Assembly: GCA_049969475.1 (NCBI GenBank)
Contig: JBMFOU010000010.1
Span: 1 to 64,000 of the forward strand
Length of the DNA stretch: 64,000 bases
Direction of reading: 5' to 3'
Origin: UBA2030 sp049969475
Lineage (GTDB): Bacteria; Bacteroidota; Bacteroidia; Bacteroidales; TTA-H9
Position 1 is the stretch's first letter; each line of letters starts with the position of its first letter. The position numbers and the translations under genes were made by a program. Below, one piece after another: positions 26,781-36,518 of this stretch. The notes under the pieces are model-generated. The model had not been told where the DNA came from, made no database searches, and worked only from the letters and a program-made list of their open reading frames with translations.

Positions 26781-26867
26781 CATATTAAGAAAAAAGCATG
26801 AATAAAGATATTAAACGAACAAAAATCAGCGATTTAAACCATAAAACCATCTAAAAATCACCCAGTC

Positions 26868-27257
26868 ATGAGCCAGATCAGATCGTTGGAAGACCTAAGG
26901 AAAATCAAGGAGGCTGTACAACAAAAGATACAGCTCAGGGAAAAGAGCCTGGATCCGGAAAAGGTAGTGCAGATAAAGGTAGGCATGGCCACTAGTGGAA
27001 TAGCCTCGGGAGCCCGAGAAGTAATGGCTTTTTTGATTGAAGAGCTGGAAAAGCGCAACATTGAGGCCGTAGTAACTCAGGTAGGCGACATGGGTTACTG
27101 CTACGCAGAGCCCACCATCGAAGTGACTCTGCCGGGAAAGGAACCCGTGGTGTTTGGAAATGTGAACACCCAAAAGGCCGATGAAATCATCGAGAAATAC
27201 ATTAAGAACGGAGAATTGATTGACGGTATTCTACCGGCCAATTATCACACAATATAA
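26868..27257 (+). CDS. HndB-like thioredoxin-fold subunit lacking cluster ligands
   Basis: A protein of 129 residues. The helical start SLEDLRKIKEAVQQKIQLRE and the body KVGMATSGIASGAREVMAFL with TIEVTLPGKEPVVFGNV match HndB, the small thioredoxin-like subunit of NADP-reducing [FeFe]-hydrogenases. Family members typically carry four Cys for a 2Fe-2S cluster. Here the first is Ser (MATSGIA) and only one Cys remains (GYCYAEP), so it should not hold a normal cluster. It is first in the operon, 26 bp ahead of the flavin subunit; its role may be structural. Confidence 0.82.
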   Translation: MSQIRSLEDLRKIKEAVQQKIQLREKSLDPEKVVQIKVGMATSGIASGAREVMAFLIEELEKRNIEAVVTQVGDMGYCYAEPTIEVTLPGKEPVVFGNVNTQKADEIIEKYIKNGELIDGILPANYHTI

Positions 27258-27283
27258 ATCAGAAACCAAAAACCTGACTGCAA

Positions 27284-29077
27284 ATGACACAAATCAAGAT
27301 GCATCTTTTGGTTTGCGGAGGCACCGGTTGCCGTTCCTCACACAGTGAGAGGGTGGCCACAGCACTCAACGAATCTCTGGCAAGCCATGGGCTAGATGCC
27401 GAAGCCAAGGTGGTAACAACCGGTTGCTTCGGATTTTGCGAAAAAGGCCCTATCGTAAAGGTAGTGCCTGACAACACGTTTTATGTTCAGGTAACGCCCG
27501 ACGATGCCGAGGAAATCGTAAAAGAACATGTGCTTAAGGGACGCAGAGTTCAGCGCCTGCTCTACCTCGATCCTGAGAAGGAAAAAACGGTAAGCGACGA
27601 TCGGCACATGACCTTTTATAAAAAGCAGATTCGCATTGCTTTGCGCAACTGTGGATTCATAGATCCGGAAAATATTGACGAATATATTGCCCGCGATGGG
27701 TATGCTGCCCTGGCCAAGTGCCTAACCGAATTTACGCCCCAACAAGTAATCGATATGATCAAAAAGTCGGGGCTGCGCGGCAGGGGCGGCGGTGGATTCC
27801 CCACCGGACTCAAGTGGGAAATTACAGCCCGCGTGCAAGCCGACCAAAAGTACGTAATTTGCAATGCTGACGAGGGCGACCCCGGTGCTTTCATGGACCG
27901 TTCGATTCTGGAAGGAGATCCCCATTCGGTAATTGAGGCCATGGCCATCAACGGATATTGCACAGGCGCCAGCAAGGGACTTGTTTATATCAGGGCCGAA
28001 TATCCTCTGGCCATCAAACGCCTGCAAGTAGCTATTGAACAGGCTCGTAAATACGGACTGCTGGGAGAAAATATCTTTGGCACAGGTTTCAGCTTCGATA
28101 TTCAACTTAGGTACGGTGCCGGAGCCTTTGTTTGTGGGGAAGAAACAGCCCTCATCCATTCTATGGAGGGAAAACGCGGAGAACCCACCTTTAAACCCCC
28201 CTTCCCTTCCGAACATGGATATTTAGGCAAGCCCAGCAATGTGAACAATGTGGAGACCTATGCCAACATTCCGGTTATCATTCTTAAAGGACCCGAATGG
28301 TTTGCCAGCATTGGTACCGAAAAATCAAAGGGTACGAAAGTATTTGCATTGGCAGGGAAGGTTAATAATGTGGGGCTTATTGAAGTACCCATGGGCATCA
28401 CCCTGCGTGAAGTAATTTTTGAAATAGGTGGAGGCATTAAAGGCGGTAAAGAATTTAAAGCCGTCCAAACCGGTGGTCCTTCGGGCGGATGTCTAACAGC
28501 TCGCCATCTTGACACTCCTATCGACTATGATAACCTGTTGGCCGCAGGTTCCATGATGGGCTCGGGAGGTATGATAGTTATGGATGAGGATGACTGCATG
28601 GTGTCGATAGCTAAGTTTTATCTCGAATTCACGGTCGAGGAGTCATGCGGTAAATGCTCGCCCTGTCGTATTGGCAACAAACGACTCCATGAAATTCTTG
28701 AGAAGATCTGCAAAGGAGAGGGCACCATGGAAGACCTGGAAAAGCTGAAAAACCTCAGCCAGGTTATCAAGGATACCTCATTGTGCGGATTAGGCCAGAC
28801 TTCACCCAATCCCGTGTTGTCGACACTTGAAAATTTCTGGGATGAATATGTGGAGCATGTGGTAGACAAAAAATGTAGGGCTGGGGTTTGCAAAAGCCTC
28901 ATGAAATATACCATTGATGCAGAGGCATGTGTAGGTTGTACTGCCTGCGCCAGAGCCTGCCCCGTCAACGCCATTTCCGGCGAACGTAAACAGCCTCATA
29001 CTATCAACCAATCGATCTGCATTAAGTGCGGCGCTTGCATGGAAAAATGTAAATTTAATGCTGTGCTCTTGCAGTAA
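27284..29077 (+). CDS. hydB: NuoF-like flavoprotein subunit of [FeFe]-hydrogenase (HydB/HndC)
   Basis: A protein of 597 residues. In order: a thioredoxin-like 2Fe-2S domain with all four Cys (CGGTGC and CFGFC), the FMN/NADH domain (GRGGGGFPTGLKWE and NADEGDPGAFMDRSILEG), an SLBB domain, a 4Fe-4S site ESCGKCSPCRIG with LCGLGQ, and a C-terminal two-cluster ferredoxin (CVGCTACARACPVN, CIKCGACMEKCKFN). It oxidises or reduces NAD(H) and, in the trimeric bifurcating enzyme, couples NADH and ferredoxin to H2. A cytoplasmic location is implied. It is followed by hydA after 25 bp. Confidence 0.94.
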   Translation: MTQIKMHLLVCGGTGCRSSHSERVATALNESLASHGLDAEAKVVTTGCFGFCEKGPIVKVVPDNTFYVQVTPDDAEEIVKEHVLKGRRVQRLLYLDPEKEKTVSDDRHMTFYKKQIRIALRNCGFIDPENIDEYIARDGYAALAKCLTEFTPQQVIDMIKKSGLRGRGGGGFPTGLKWEITARVQADQKYVICNADEGDPGAFMDRSILEGDPHSVIEAMAINGYCTGASKGLVYIRAEYPLAIKRLQVAIEQARKYGLLGENIFGTGFSFDIQLRYGAGAFVCGEETALIHSMEGKRGEPTFKPPFPSEHGYLGKPSNVNNVETYANIPVIILKGPEWFASIGTEKSKGTKVFALAGKVNNVGLIEVPMGITLREVIFEIGGGIKGGKEFKAVQTGGPSGGCLTARHLDTPIDYDNLLAAGSMMGSGGMIVMDEDDCMVSIAKFYLEFTVEESCGKCSPCRIGNKRLHEILEKICKGEGTMEDLEKLKNLSQVIKDTSLCGLGQTSPNPVLSTLENFWDEYVEHVVDKKCRAGVCKSLMKYTIDAEACVGCTACARACPVNAISGERKQPHTINQSICIKCGACMEKCKFNAVLLQ

Positions 29078-29102
29078 TGATAAACCTTAAAAGCAGACTG
29101 AA

Positions 29103-30872
29103 ATGGAAACCGTAAAATTCACCATAGATAAAAAAACCATTGAGGTTGAAAAAGGAACCACCGTTCTTAAAGCAGCCCAAAAAGCCGGAATAGATATTCC
29201 CACGCTATGTTATTTCAGCCTCGACGGAATGAAAATTGAAAATAAGCCAGGCGGTTGCAGGGTTTGCGTGGTAGAAGTGGAAGGCAGACGCAATCTAGCA
29301 CCAGCTTGTGCCACTGAGGTTACGGATGGAATGGTTGTAAAAACCAACTCCATGCGAGTTCTTAATGCCCGCCGAACAGTATTGGAATTGATACTGAGTG
29401 ATCATCCTTTTGATTGCCTAGTATGTGCCAAGTCGGGCAATTGCGAATTGCAATCGCTGGCTCATCGGATGGGCGTGAGAGAAATTCCCTATCAGGGCAT
29501 GCAATCGACCTATCGCAAAGACACTTCACCCAGCATTATACGCGATGTAGATAAGTGCATCATGTGCCGCAGATGCGAAATGATGTGCAACGACGTACAG
29601 ACCGTTGGAGCCCTGTCTGCCATCAACCGTGGCTTTATGGCCGTTGTAGCCCCTGCCTTTGAGATGAATCTTGAAAAATCGCCGTGCACCTATTGTGGAC
29701 AATGTGTGGCTGTATGCCCCACCGGTGCCCTTACGGAAGTGGATCATACGCGTGAAGTAATCAAGGCATTGGCTGATCCCACCAAAACGGTGATAGTGCA
29801 AACCGCGCCTGCCGTCAGAGCTGCTTTAGGTGAAGAGTTTGGCCTGGAGCCCGGAACATTAGTTACTGGGAAAATGGTAAGTGCTTTACGCGAATTAGGA
29901 TTTGATTACGTTTTTGATACCGATTTTGCTGCTGACCTTACCATTATGGAAGAAGGCACCGAACTACTCGAACGCCTGACCCGATACCTGAATGGCGATA
30001 AAGAGGTGAGGCTCCCGATTCTTACCTCGTGTTGTCCAGCATGGGTGAATTTCTTCGAACATAATTTCCCGGAACTGAAGGATGTACCCTCCACGGCTCG
30101 CTCTCCCCAACAAATGTTTGGTTCAATAGCTAAGTCGTATTTTGCCAAGAAACTAAACATCGATCGAAAAGATCTTGTGGTAGTATCCATTATGCCCTGT
30201 TTGGCCAAGAAATATGAATGTCAACGCGATGAATTTAAAGTGGATGGAAATCCTGATGTGGACTTCTCCATTTCCACTCGTGAGCTTGCTAATCTCATCA
30301 AGCTGGCTAATATTGATTTTCACGCATTGCCTGAAAGCGATTTCGATCATCCGTTGGGAGAATCAACGGGTGCAGGAGTAATTTTTGGTACCACTGGTGG
30401 TGTAATTGAAGCTGCTGTGAGAACAGCCTACGAACTGCACACAAAGAAACCCCTTCCCAGGATTGATTTCGAAGAACTAAGGGGGATGGAAGGGCTTCGT
30501 TCGGCCACCATCGATTTCGATGGACTTAAGCTGAATATCGGAATAGCCCACGGTTTGGGGAATGCCCGAAAGTTACTTGAGGATGTGCGCGACGGCAAAT
30601 CGCAGTTTCATGCCATTGAAATCATGGCCTGCCCAGGCGGTTGCATAGGTGGAGGTGGTCAGCCCTTGCACCATGGCGATGCTTCTATCCTGAAAGCCCG
30701 TCAGAAAGCCATCTATTTGGAAGATGCAAACAAGCCCATCCGCAAGTCGCACGAGAATCCATACATCATCAAGCTATACGAAGAATTCCTGGGTAAACCG
30801 CTCAGCGAAAAAGCGCACCACTTGCTGCATACCCACTATTTCGACAAGAGTACCCAAATAATCGTCGAATAA
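29103..30872 (+). CDS. hydA: [FeFe]-hydrogenase catalytic subunit (HydA/HndD)
   Basis: A protein of 589 residues. The N-terminus has a 2Fe-2S ferredoxin domain (GGCRVCVVEV), then a His-Cys3 4Fe-4S site HPFDCLVCAKSGNCELQ and two 4Fe-4S motifs (CIMCRRCEMMCNDVQ and CTYCGQCVAVCPTG). The H-cluster domain shows L1 TSCCPAW (residues 308-314), L2 MPCLAKKYE (from 364) and L3 MACPGGCIGGGGQP (from 508), all with the expected Cys. A small-subunit domain closes the protein. It reduces protons or oxidises H2. The domain set is that of group A3, NADH-linked and usually bifurcating enzymes. The maturases HydEFG are not in the window. Confidence 0.95.
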   Translation: METVKFTIDKKTIEVEKGTTVLKAAQKAGIDIPTLCYFSLDGMKIENKPGGCRVCVVEVEGRRNLAPACATEVTDGMVVKTNSMRVLNARRTVLELILSDHPFDCLVCAKSGNCELQSLAHRMGVREIPYQGMQSTYRKDTSPSIIRDVDKCIMCRRCEMMCNDVQTVGALSAINRGFMAVVAPAFEMNLEKSPCTYCGQCVAVCPTGALTEVDHTREVIKALADPTKTVIVQTAPAVRAALGEEFGLEPGTLVTGKMVSALRELGFDYVFDTDFAADLTIMEEGTELLERLTRYLNGDKEVRLPILTSCCPAWVNFFEHNFPELKDVPSTARSPQQMFGSIAKSYFAKKLNIDRKDLVVVSIMPCLAKKYECQRDEFKVDGNPDVDFSISTRELANLIKLANIDFHALPESDFDHPLGESTGAGVIFGTTGGVIEAAVRTAYELHTKKPLPRIDFEELRGMEGLRSATIDFDGLKLNIGIAHGLGNARKLLEDVRDGKSQFHAIEIMACPGGCIGGGGQPLHHGDASILKARQKAIYLEDANKPIRKSHENPYIIKLYEEFLGKPLSEKAHHLLHTHYFDKSTQIIVE

Positions 30873-30901
30873 GGTTTTATTAACGGAAAAACGAAACCAT
30901 C

Positions 30902-31384
30902 ATGGCAATTATAAAATTACCCGAATGCAAGGTCAATCAGTTGAAAGAAATTTGTAAATCTTTCAATAACGACAGTGGAGAACTCATCAATGTACTTCAC
31001 AAAGCCCAGGAAGTATTTGGCTACCTGCCGGCAGAGGTGCAGGAAATAGTGGCCAAGGAGTTGAACGTTTCCGTGGCCCACGTATATGGAGTAGTATCGT
31101 TTTACTCCTTTTTTACGATGACTCCCAAGGGACGCTTTCCCATCAGTATTTGCATGGGTACGGCCTGCTATGTAAGAGGAGCAGAAAAAGTACTCGACGA
31201 ATTCCGACGTGAATTAGGTGTACAAGTAGGAGAAAGTACAGCCGATGGCCGTCATTCCCTGGCCTGCCTGCGTTGCGTGGGTGCCTGCGGACTGGCACCC
31301 GTGGTAATGGTCGGCGAAAAAGTGTACGGCCGCGTGGCTCCCGAAGATGTAAAAGGAATACTCGCCGAGTACGCAAGTCTCTGA
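30902..31384 (+). CDS. hydC: NuoE-like 2Fe-2S subunit of [FeFe]-hydrogenase (HydC/HndA)
   Basis: A protein of 160 residues with a helical N-terminus (INVLHKAQEVFGYLPAEVQE) and a thioredoxin-like fold. The 2Fe-2S ligands are visible as ICMGTACYVRGA and CLRCVGACG, the C-x4-C and C-x3-C pattern of NuoE. It relays electrons between the flavin subunit and HydA. It lies last in the operon, 29 bp after hydA, and is followed by a terminator. The gene order HndB-HydB-HydA-HydC differs from the common HydC-first arrangement. Confidence 0.93.
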   Translation: MAIIKLPECKVNQLKEICKSFNNDSGELINVLHKAQEVFGYLPAEVQEIVAKELNVSVAHVYGVVSFYSFFTMTPKGRFPISICMGTACYVRGAEKVLDEFRRELGVQVGESTADGRHSLACLRCVGACGLAPVVMVGEKVYGRVAPEDVKGILAEYASL

Positions 31385-31417
31385 TTTTTATTCTTATTTC
31401 GTTCAGGTTTTGGTGTT

Positions 31418-31457
31418 AAGAGGCCAACCTTTTAAATGAAGAGGGGGCCTCTTTTTT
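31418..31457 (+). terminator. Terminator of the hydrogenase operon
   Basis: AAGAGGCC (31418-31425) pairs with GGCCTCTT (31446-31453), and the T-run continues to 31457. It stands 34 bp after the hydC stop. Confidence 0.8.
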
Positions 31458-31613
31458 ATTACCTCTACTGATGCATCCGTAGCAAATGTATAATCTTATG
31501 CTTAAATCAATTAAATAGAATTTAGAATTCTAAACCTCCGATGATTTGTCTTAAACCTTTTAAAGCCTCCTATTTCCATATCTTTACCAATCCATTCTAA
31601 AACCCAAGCAAGC

Positions 31614-34600
31614 ATGAGAAAAATCACAGGATCAGTATTTATCTTCATCTTATGGATTCTAGCAGCCATGCAATTACGTGCTGGCACCGAGGAAGAGAGC
31701 CGGCTTATGCGGTTCCCGGCCATACATGGTAATCAGATAGTTTTTAGCTATGCAGGCGACCTCTACACAGTGGATCGTATGGGAGGAGTGGCCCGCAAAC
31801 TCACAAACGACCCCAAGGGGTACGAAATGTTTGCTCGCTTTTCGCCTGACGGAAAATGGATTGCCTTCACTGGCCAGTATGATGGTAATACGGAGGTATA
31901 TGTTATGCCGTCGCAGGGTGGCGAACCCCGCCGGCTTACCTATACAGCTACCTTGGGTCGCGACGATGTATCCGACCGCATGGGGCCCAACAATATCGTG
32001 ATGATCTGGAGAGACAATCAATCTGTCGTTTTCCGCTCACGTAAGCAAAGCTTTAACGATTTCAAGGGGCAACTATTTGTAGCTCACCTACAAGGGGGTA
32101 TCCCTGAAGAGCTACCCCTTCCTACAGGAGGTTTTTGCTCTTTCTCTCCCGATGGAAGCCAACTTGCTTACAATAAGGTTTTCAGGGAGTTCCGAACCTG
32201 GAAATACTATCAGGGAGGAATGGCCGATGATATTTGGATTTATGATTTCAAAACCCACCAAACCCGCAATATCACCAACAATCCCCACCAGGATATTTTC
32301 CCCATGTGGTATGGGGATAAGATTTACTTTCTTTCCGACCGCGATCGGGTGATGAATCTCTTTAGCTATAACCTGAAGACAGGAGAAACCCAAAAAGTCA
32401 CACAATTCACCGATTACGACATTAAGTTTCCTAGCCTGGGCGACGGAATGATTGTATTTGAAAAAGGAGGATACATCTGGGTTTTTGACATTAAAACAGA
32501 AACCTCCCAAAAAGTGCCTGTGATAATTGCAGAAGACTTTGCTTCCGGGCGCATGCAATGGATAGATGCATCGAAAAGCATAGGGAGCTATGATTTGGCC
32601 CCGGACGGAAAAAAAGCCGTATTTGGAGCCCGTGGAGACATTTTTGTAGTTCCAGCAGGCAAAGGGGTTACCTACAATCTTACCAAAACCTCCGGGGTTC
32701 ACGAGCGCAATGTAGCCTATTCGCCCGATGGAAAGTGGATTGCTTATATTAGCGATGTTTCAGGCGAAGATGAAATCTGGATACGGCCCGCCGAAGGAAA
32801 AGGAGAACCTCGCCAACTCACCCATCAAAAAGACACCTATAAATATGAACTGGCCTGGTCGCCTGATAGCAAGAAGATTTTGTGGTCCGACAAGCTGCAG
32901 CGCTTGCAATTTATCGACATCGATTCGGAAAAAATAACCCTGGTAGAACAAACTCTGGATGGAGAACTACGCAGCTTTGCTTGGTCGCCCGACAGCCGCT
33001 GGATAGCTTATGTTATGCCCAACATTCGCTCTACCAATCGGATAAGAATTTATAATCTTGAAAACGGGCAAAAAGAATTTGTAACCGACCGTTGGTACGA
33101 TGCCTCAGGGCCGGCCTTCAGCCCGGATGGTAAATATCTGTATTTCATCTCGAACCGGAGCTTCAATCCGGTATACTCCTGGACGGAGTGGAACCATGCC
33201 TATGTAGACATGCAGAAGGTGTATCTGATTCCCCTCAAGGCCGATATGCCCTCCCCGTTAGGTCCGCTTGCCAACGAAGAGCAAGGCGATAAAAAAGATA
33301 ACCCTCAGGGAAAAGCAGGTAAGGAAGGAAAAGAGAACCGACAGGATATTAAAGTGGTAATTGACTTTGCTGGCATCGAAGATCGCTCGGTAGCTTTGCC
33401 TATCGACGATGGTGGTTATTGGAACCTCTCTCCTGCCGAGGGAGGCGTGTGGTATGTAAGATCCAAATCGGGACAGCGACAGCCAACCCTTTACTACTTC
33501 GATTTGAAAAGACAAAAGGAAAGTGAGGTTGCCAACACGGGTAGTTATACACTCACGCCCGACGGTAAGAAGATGATGCTGGCCATGCAGGGTAAATATG
33601 CCATTGTAGATGCCCCCAAAAGCAAGGTTCAGCCTGAAGAGTTCCTCGATCTCGGGGGTATGCAGGGTTATGTAGATCTAAGGCAGGAATGGGCCCAAAT
33701 TTTTAGGGAATCGTGGCGGCAAATGCGCGATTTCTTCTACGACCCCAACATGCATGGCGTCAATTGGCAGGGCATCTATGATAAGTATGAACCGCTGGTT
33801 AAGTTCGTAAACAATCGAAACGACCTCAACTATCTTATCGGCGAGATGATTGCCGAGTTGAATGTAGGTCATGCTTATGTAGGCGGGGGCGACAAGCCGG
33901 CTCCACAGCGTATAAAAACCGGTTTGCTGGGTGCAAGAATTAGCAAAGATGAACCATCGGGATTTTTCAGGATTGATGAAATCCTACCTGGTGAAAACTG
34001 GAACTCATCTCTACGCTCTCCTCTCAGTGAGCCAGGACTCAATATTCAACCAGGAGATTACATTCTGGAAGTTAATGGAGAGGCCACCAGGGGTATACAG
34101 GATATATACGCTTCGCTGGTAGGCATGGCCGACCGCCAGGTTGTGCTCACTGTATCGTCGAAGCCTGACTTGGCCACAGGCCGCAAGGTAACTGTGATAC
34201 CCATTGAGGATGAGTCGAAACTCTATTACCTGAAATGGGTGCGGGGTAATTTAGAGAAGGTGGAGAAAGCCACGCATGGACAAGTGGGATACATTCACAT
34301 TCCCGATATGGGTGTGGAAGGCCTTAATGAATTTGTGAAGTATTTCTATCCTCAGCTTGACAAGCGGGCACTCATTATCGACGACCGCGGCAATGGAGGC
34401 GGAAATGTTTCGCCTATGATCATTGAACGTTTACGCAGAGAACTTTCCACCTTTAGCGTGCAACGCAATGCTGGGGTAAGTACACGTCCATCCCAGCTCC
34501 TGTGGGGTCCCAAAGTCTTACTACTCGACTGCTATTCTGCTTCCGACGGCGACCTGTTCCCCTATCAATTTAAATATCACAAGCTAGGGAAAACCATCGG

Positions 34601-34886
34601 TCAGAGATCATGGGGCGGAGTGGTTGGCATAAGAGGCAGCCTGCCTCTTATCGACGGAGGTGTCCTCAATAAGCCCGAATTTGCTCCTTTCGATGTGGAA
34701 GGGAAAAACTTTATTATCGAAGGCCACGGTGTGGAACCCGACATTGAAGTCATCAACGACCCTGCTAAAGAATATGCCGGTGAAGATGAACAGCTCAACA
34801 AAGCCATCGAAGTAATTCTCGAAGAATTGAAAAATTGGCCTGAAAGCTTCCCTCCAGTTCCTCCCTATCCCGATAAAAGCAAATAA
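31614..34886 (+). CDS. Tricorn-type S41 protease
   Basis: A protein of 1090 residues. A signal peptide (MRKITGSVFIFILWILAAMQ) is followed by two beta-propeller regions with repeated SPDG/SPDS blades (about residues 30-680), a PDZ domain (about 780-870) and an S41 serine-protease core. The nucleophile Ser is in YSASDGDLFPYQF. A helical C1-like segment (WRQMRDFFYDPNMHGVNWQG) links the two halves. A low-complexity charged insert (GDKKDNPQGKAGKEGKENRQ) lies near residue 565. It probably degrades peptides in the periplasm. A near-consensus -7 box (TATCTTTA) lies about 30 bp upstream of the ATG. Confidence 0.92.
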   Translation: MRKITGSVFIFILWILAAMQLRAGTEEESRLMRFPAIHGNQIVFSYAGDLYTVDRMGGVARKLTNDPKGYEMFARFSPDGKWIAFTGQYDGNTEVYVMPSQGGEPRRLTYTATLGRDDVSDRMGPNNIVMIWRDNQSVVFRSRKQSFNDFKGQLFVAHLQGGIPEELPLPTGGFCSFSPDGSQLAYNKVFREFRTWKYYQGGMADDIWIYDFKTHQTRNITNNPHQDIFPMWYGDKIYFLSDRDRVMNLFSYNLKTGETQKVTQFTDYDIKFPSLGDGMIVFEKGGYIWVFDIKTETSQKVPVIIAEDFASGRMQWIDASKSIGSYDLAPDGKKAVFGARGDIFVVPAGKGVTYNLTKTSGVHERNVAYSPDGKWIAYISDVSGEDEIWIRPAEGKGEPRQLTHQKDTYKYELAWSPDSKKILWSDKLQRLQFIDIDSEKITLVEQTLDGELRSFAWSPDSRWIAYVMPNIRSTNRIRIYNLENGQKEFVTDRWYDASGPAFSPDGKYLYFISNRSFNPVYSWTEWNHAYVDMQKVYLIPLKADMPSPLGPLANEEQGDKKDNPQGKAGKEGKENRQDIKVVIDFAGIEDRSVALPIDDGGYWNLSPAEGGVWYVRSKSGQRQPTLYYFDLKRQKESEVANTGSYTLTPDGKKMMLAMQGKYAIVDAPKSKVQPEEFLDLGGMQGYVDLRQEWAQIFRESWRQMRDFFYDPNMHGVNWQGIYDKYEPLVKFVNNRNDLNYLIGEMIAELNVGHAYVGGGDKPAPQRIKTGLLGARISKDEPSGFFRIDEILPGENWNSSLRSPLSEPGLNIQPGDYILEVNGEATRGIQDIYASLVGMADRQVVLTVSSKPDLATGRKVTVIPIEDESKLYYLKWVRGNLEKVEKATHGQVGYIHIPDMGVEGLNEFVKYFYPQLDKRALIIDDRGNGGGNVSPMIIERLRRELSTFSVQRNAGVSTRPSQLLWGPKVLLLDCYSASDGDLFPYQFKYHKLGKTIGQRSWGGVVGIRGSLPLIDGGVLNKPEFAPFDVEGKNFIIEGHGVEPDIEVINDPAKEYAGEDEQLNKAIEVILEELKNWPESFPPVPPYPDKSK

Positions 34887-34914
34887 AGTTTTCTAAAGAA
34901 AGGGAATATAGATG

Positions 34915-34952
34915 AGGCTGCCTTTGCTTGGACAAGGCAGCCTATCGTTTTT
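34915..34952 (+). terminator. Terminator after the tricorn-type protease gene
   Basis: AGGCTGCCTT (34915-34924) and AAGGCAGCCT (34934-34943) form a perfect 10-bp stem, with a T-rich stretch after a short gap. Between here and 35144 I see no gene. Confidence 0.82.
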
Positions 34953-35143
34953 AATGAGAGGGAAAATCCGATTGTTAAGAACTAACCTTCCAGGTTTTCA
35001 TGGTTTAGGCAGACCTGTATAAACTCTTCAATGAACATTTGTTATAAGCTCTCACGCTGGGTCCGGGAATGCCAAATAACATTATAAAGGGTCACTTTTA
35101 TTAAGTCAAAAAAGTTAATCCATCAAAGGCTTCAAGCAAATTA

Positions 35144-35177
35144 AAAACGGCTGCTCCTTATCAGGCACAGCCGTTTA
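35144..35177 (-). terminator. Terminator of the DUF5020-NCS2 unit
   Basis: AAACGGCTG and CAGCCGTTT pair perfectly over 9 bp; on the minus strand the stem runs into AT-rich sequence. It lies just downstream of the permease stop. Confidence 0.75.
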
Positions 35178-35199
35178 TCCATATAATTATTTTCAGGAA

Positions 35200-36504
35200 C
35201 TATTTCACTATAAATTTCAAAGCAAATAATACAGCAAGTATCCACATCATGGGAGTAATCTCACGAAAACGACCTGTAAGAGCCTTCAGAATTACATAAG
35301 AGAGCATACCGAAAGCGATACCCTCGGCAATGCTATAAGCGAGAGGCATCATAATAATAGTAAGAAAGACAGGAATGGATTCGGTATAATCATCAAAAGA
35401 GATTTTAAGAATGGGACTCATCATGAAAGACCCAACCAACACAAGCGCCGGAGCTGTTGCTGCAGAGGGCACCATAAGGAAAATGGGAGAGAGAAACAGG
35501 GCCAGTAAGAAAAGAAGAGCCACGGTGAGGGAAGTGAGGCCCGTGCGGCCTCCTTCGGCGACTCCTGAAGCACTTTCAACATAAGTAGTAACCGTACTGG
35601 TTCCCAACATTGCGCCCACTGTAGTACCGAAAGCATCGGCAAATAGGGCCTGACGTGCCCTCGGCAACCTGCCATCGGCATCGAGCATATCGGCTTTGGA
35701 AGCAACACCTACCAGGGTTCCCACGGTATCGAACATATCAACGAATAAAAAAGTGAAAAGAATCACCAACATATCGAGGGTAAAAATATTGTGAAACTCA
35801 AATTGCATGAAAATGGGAGCAACTGAGGGAGGTGCTGAAACCAAATGACTTTCGGGCAGATGGGTAATTCCCAGTGGAATACCCAGCAAAGTGGTTCCCA
35901 GAATTCCTATAAGGAGCGCACCCCGCACGTTGAGGGCCAGCAGAACAGAAGTCAAAATGAGGCCTACAATAAAGATGATAGCAGAGGGACTACCCAGATT
36001 TCCCAATCCAACAATGACAGCGTCATTTTTAACAATAATTCCGGCATTCTGTAATCCAATGAATGCAATAAAAAGCCCGATTCCCGCAGATATTGCATGC
36101 TTAAGATTGTGGGGAAGAGCATTAACAATCATCTCACGAATATTGAAGAAAGTGAGAATCAGAAAAATAATTCCCTCCAGAAAGACAGCTGTAAGTGCAA
36201 ATTGCCATGAATAGCGCATGCCCACCACTACCGTGAAGGCAAAGAAAGCGTTCAATCCCATGCCTGGGGCCAGGGCAAAAGGAAGACGTGCATACAGGGC
36301 CATGACCAAAGTGGCTAAAAGCGATGCCAGGGCCGTGGCTGTAAACAATGCGTTGCGGTCCATACCGGCTTTTGCCAGGATGTTGGGATTAACAGCCAGG
36401 ATATATGCCATGGTCATGAATGTGGTAATACCGGCAATGACCTCAGTTTTTATGTGGCTACCAGCCGCGTCTATACCAAAGAATTCTTCAAGTTTTTTAA
36501 TCAT
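35200..36504 (-). CDS. NCS2-family purine permease (AzgA-like)
   Basis: A protein of 434 residues with about 12-14 membrane helices. The start HIKTEVIAGITTFMTMAYIL with AVNPNIL, the NAFFAFTVVVGM segment and FVDMFDTVGTLVGVASKAD are hallmarks of the AzgA-type branch of nucleobase:cation symporters, which takes up adenine, guanine or hypoxanthine. The substrate-helix stretch TSTVTTYVESASGVAEGGRT is intact. It begins 14 bp after a DUF5020 gene. No purine riboswitch is evident upstream. Confidence 0.92.
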   Translation of the reverse strand: MIKKLEEFFGIDAAGSHIKTEVIAGITTFMTMAYILAVNPNILAKAGMDRNALFTATALASLLATLVMALYARLPFALAPGMGLNAFFAFTVVVGMRYSWQFALTAVFLEGIIFLILTFFNIREMIVNALPHNLKHAISAGIGLFIAFIGLQNAGIIVKNDAVIVGLGNLGSPSAIIFIVGLILTSVLLALNVRGALLIGILGTTLLGIPLGITHLPESHLVSAPPSVAPIFMQFEFHNIFTLDMLVILFTFLFVDMFDTVGTLVGVASKADMLDADGRLPRARQALFADAFGTTVGAMLGTSTVTTYVESASGVAEGGRTGLTSLTVALLFLLALFLSPIFLMVPSAATAPALVLVGSFMMSPILKISFDDYTESIPVFLTIIMMPLAYSIAEGIAFGMLSYVILKALTGRFREITPMMWILAVLFALKFIVK

Positions 36505-36518
36505 TGGAAAAAGTATTT

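Noticed and set aside
26798..26854. 18-codon leader peptide before the hydrogenase operon
   Set aside because: An open frame exists, but nothing in it (no codon runs, no attenuator hairpin) suggests function.
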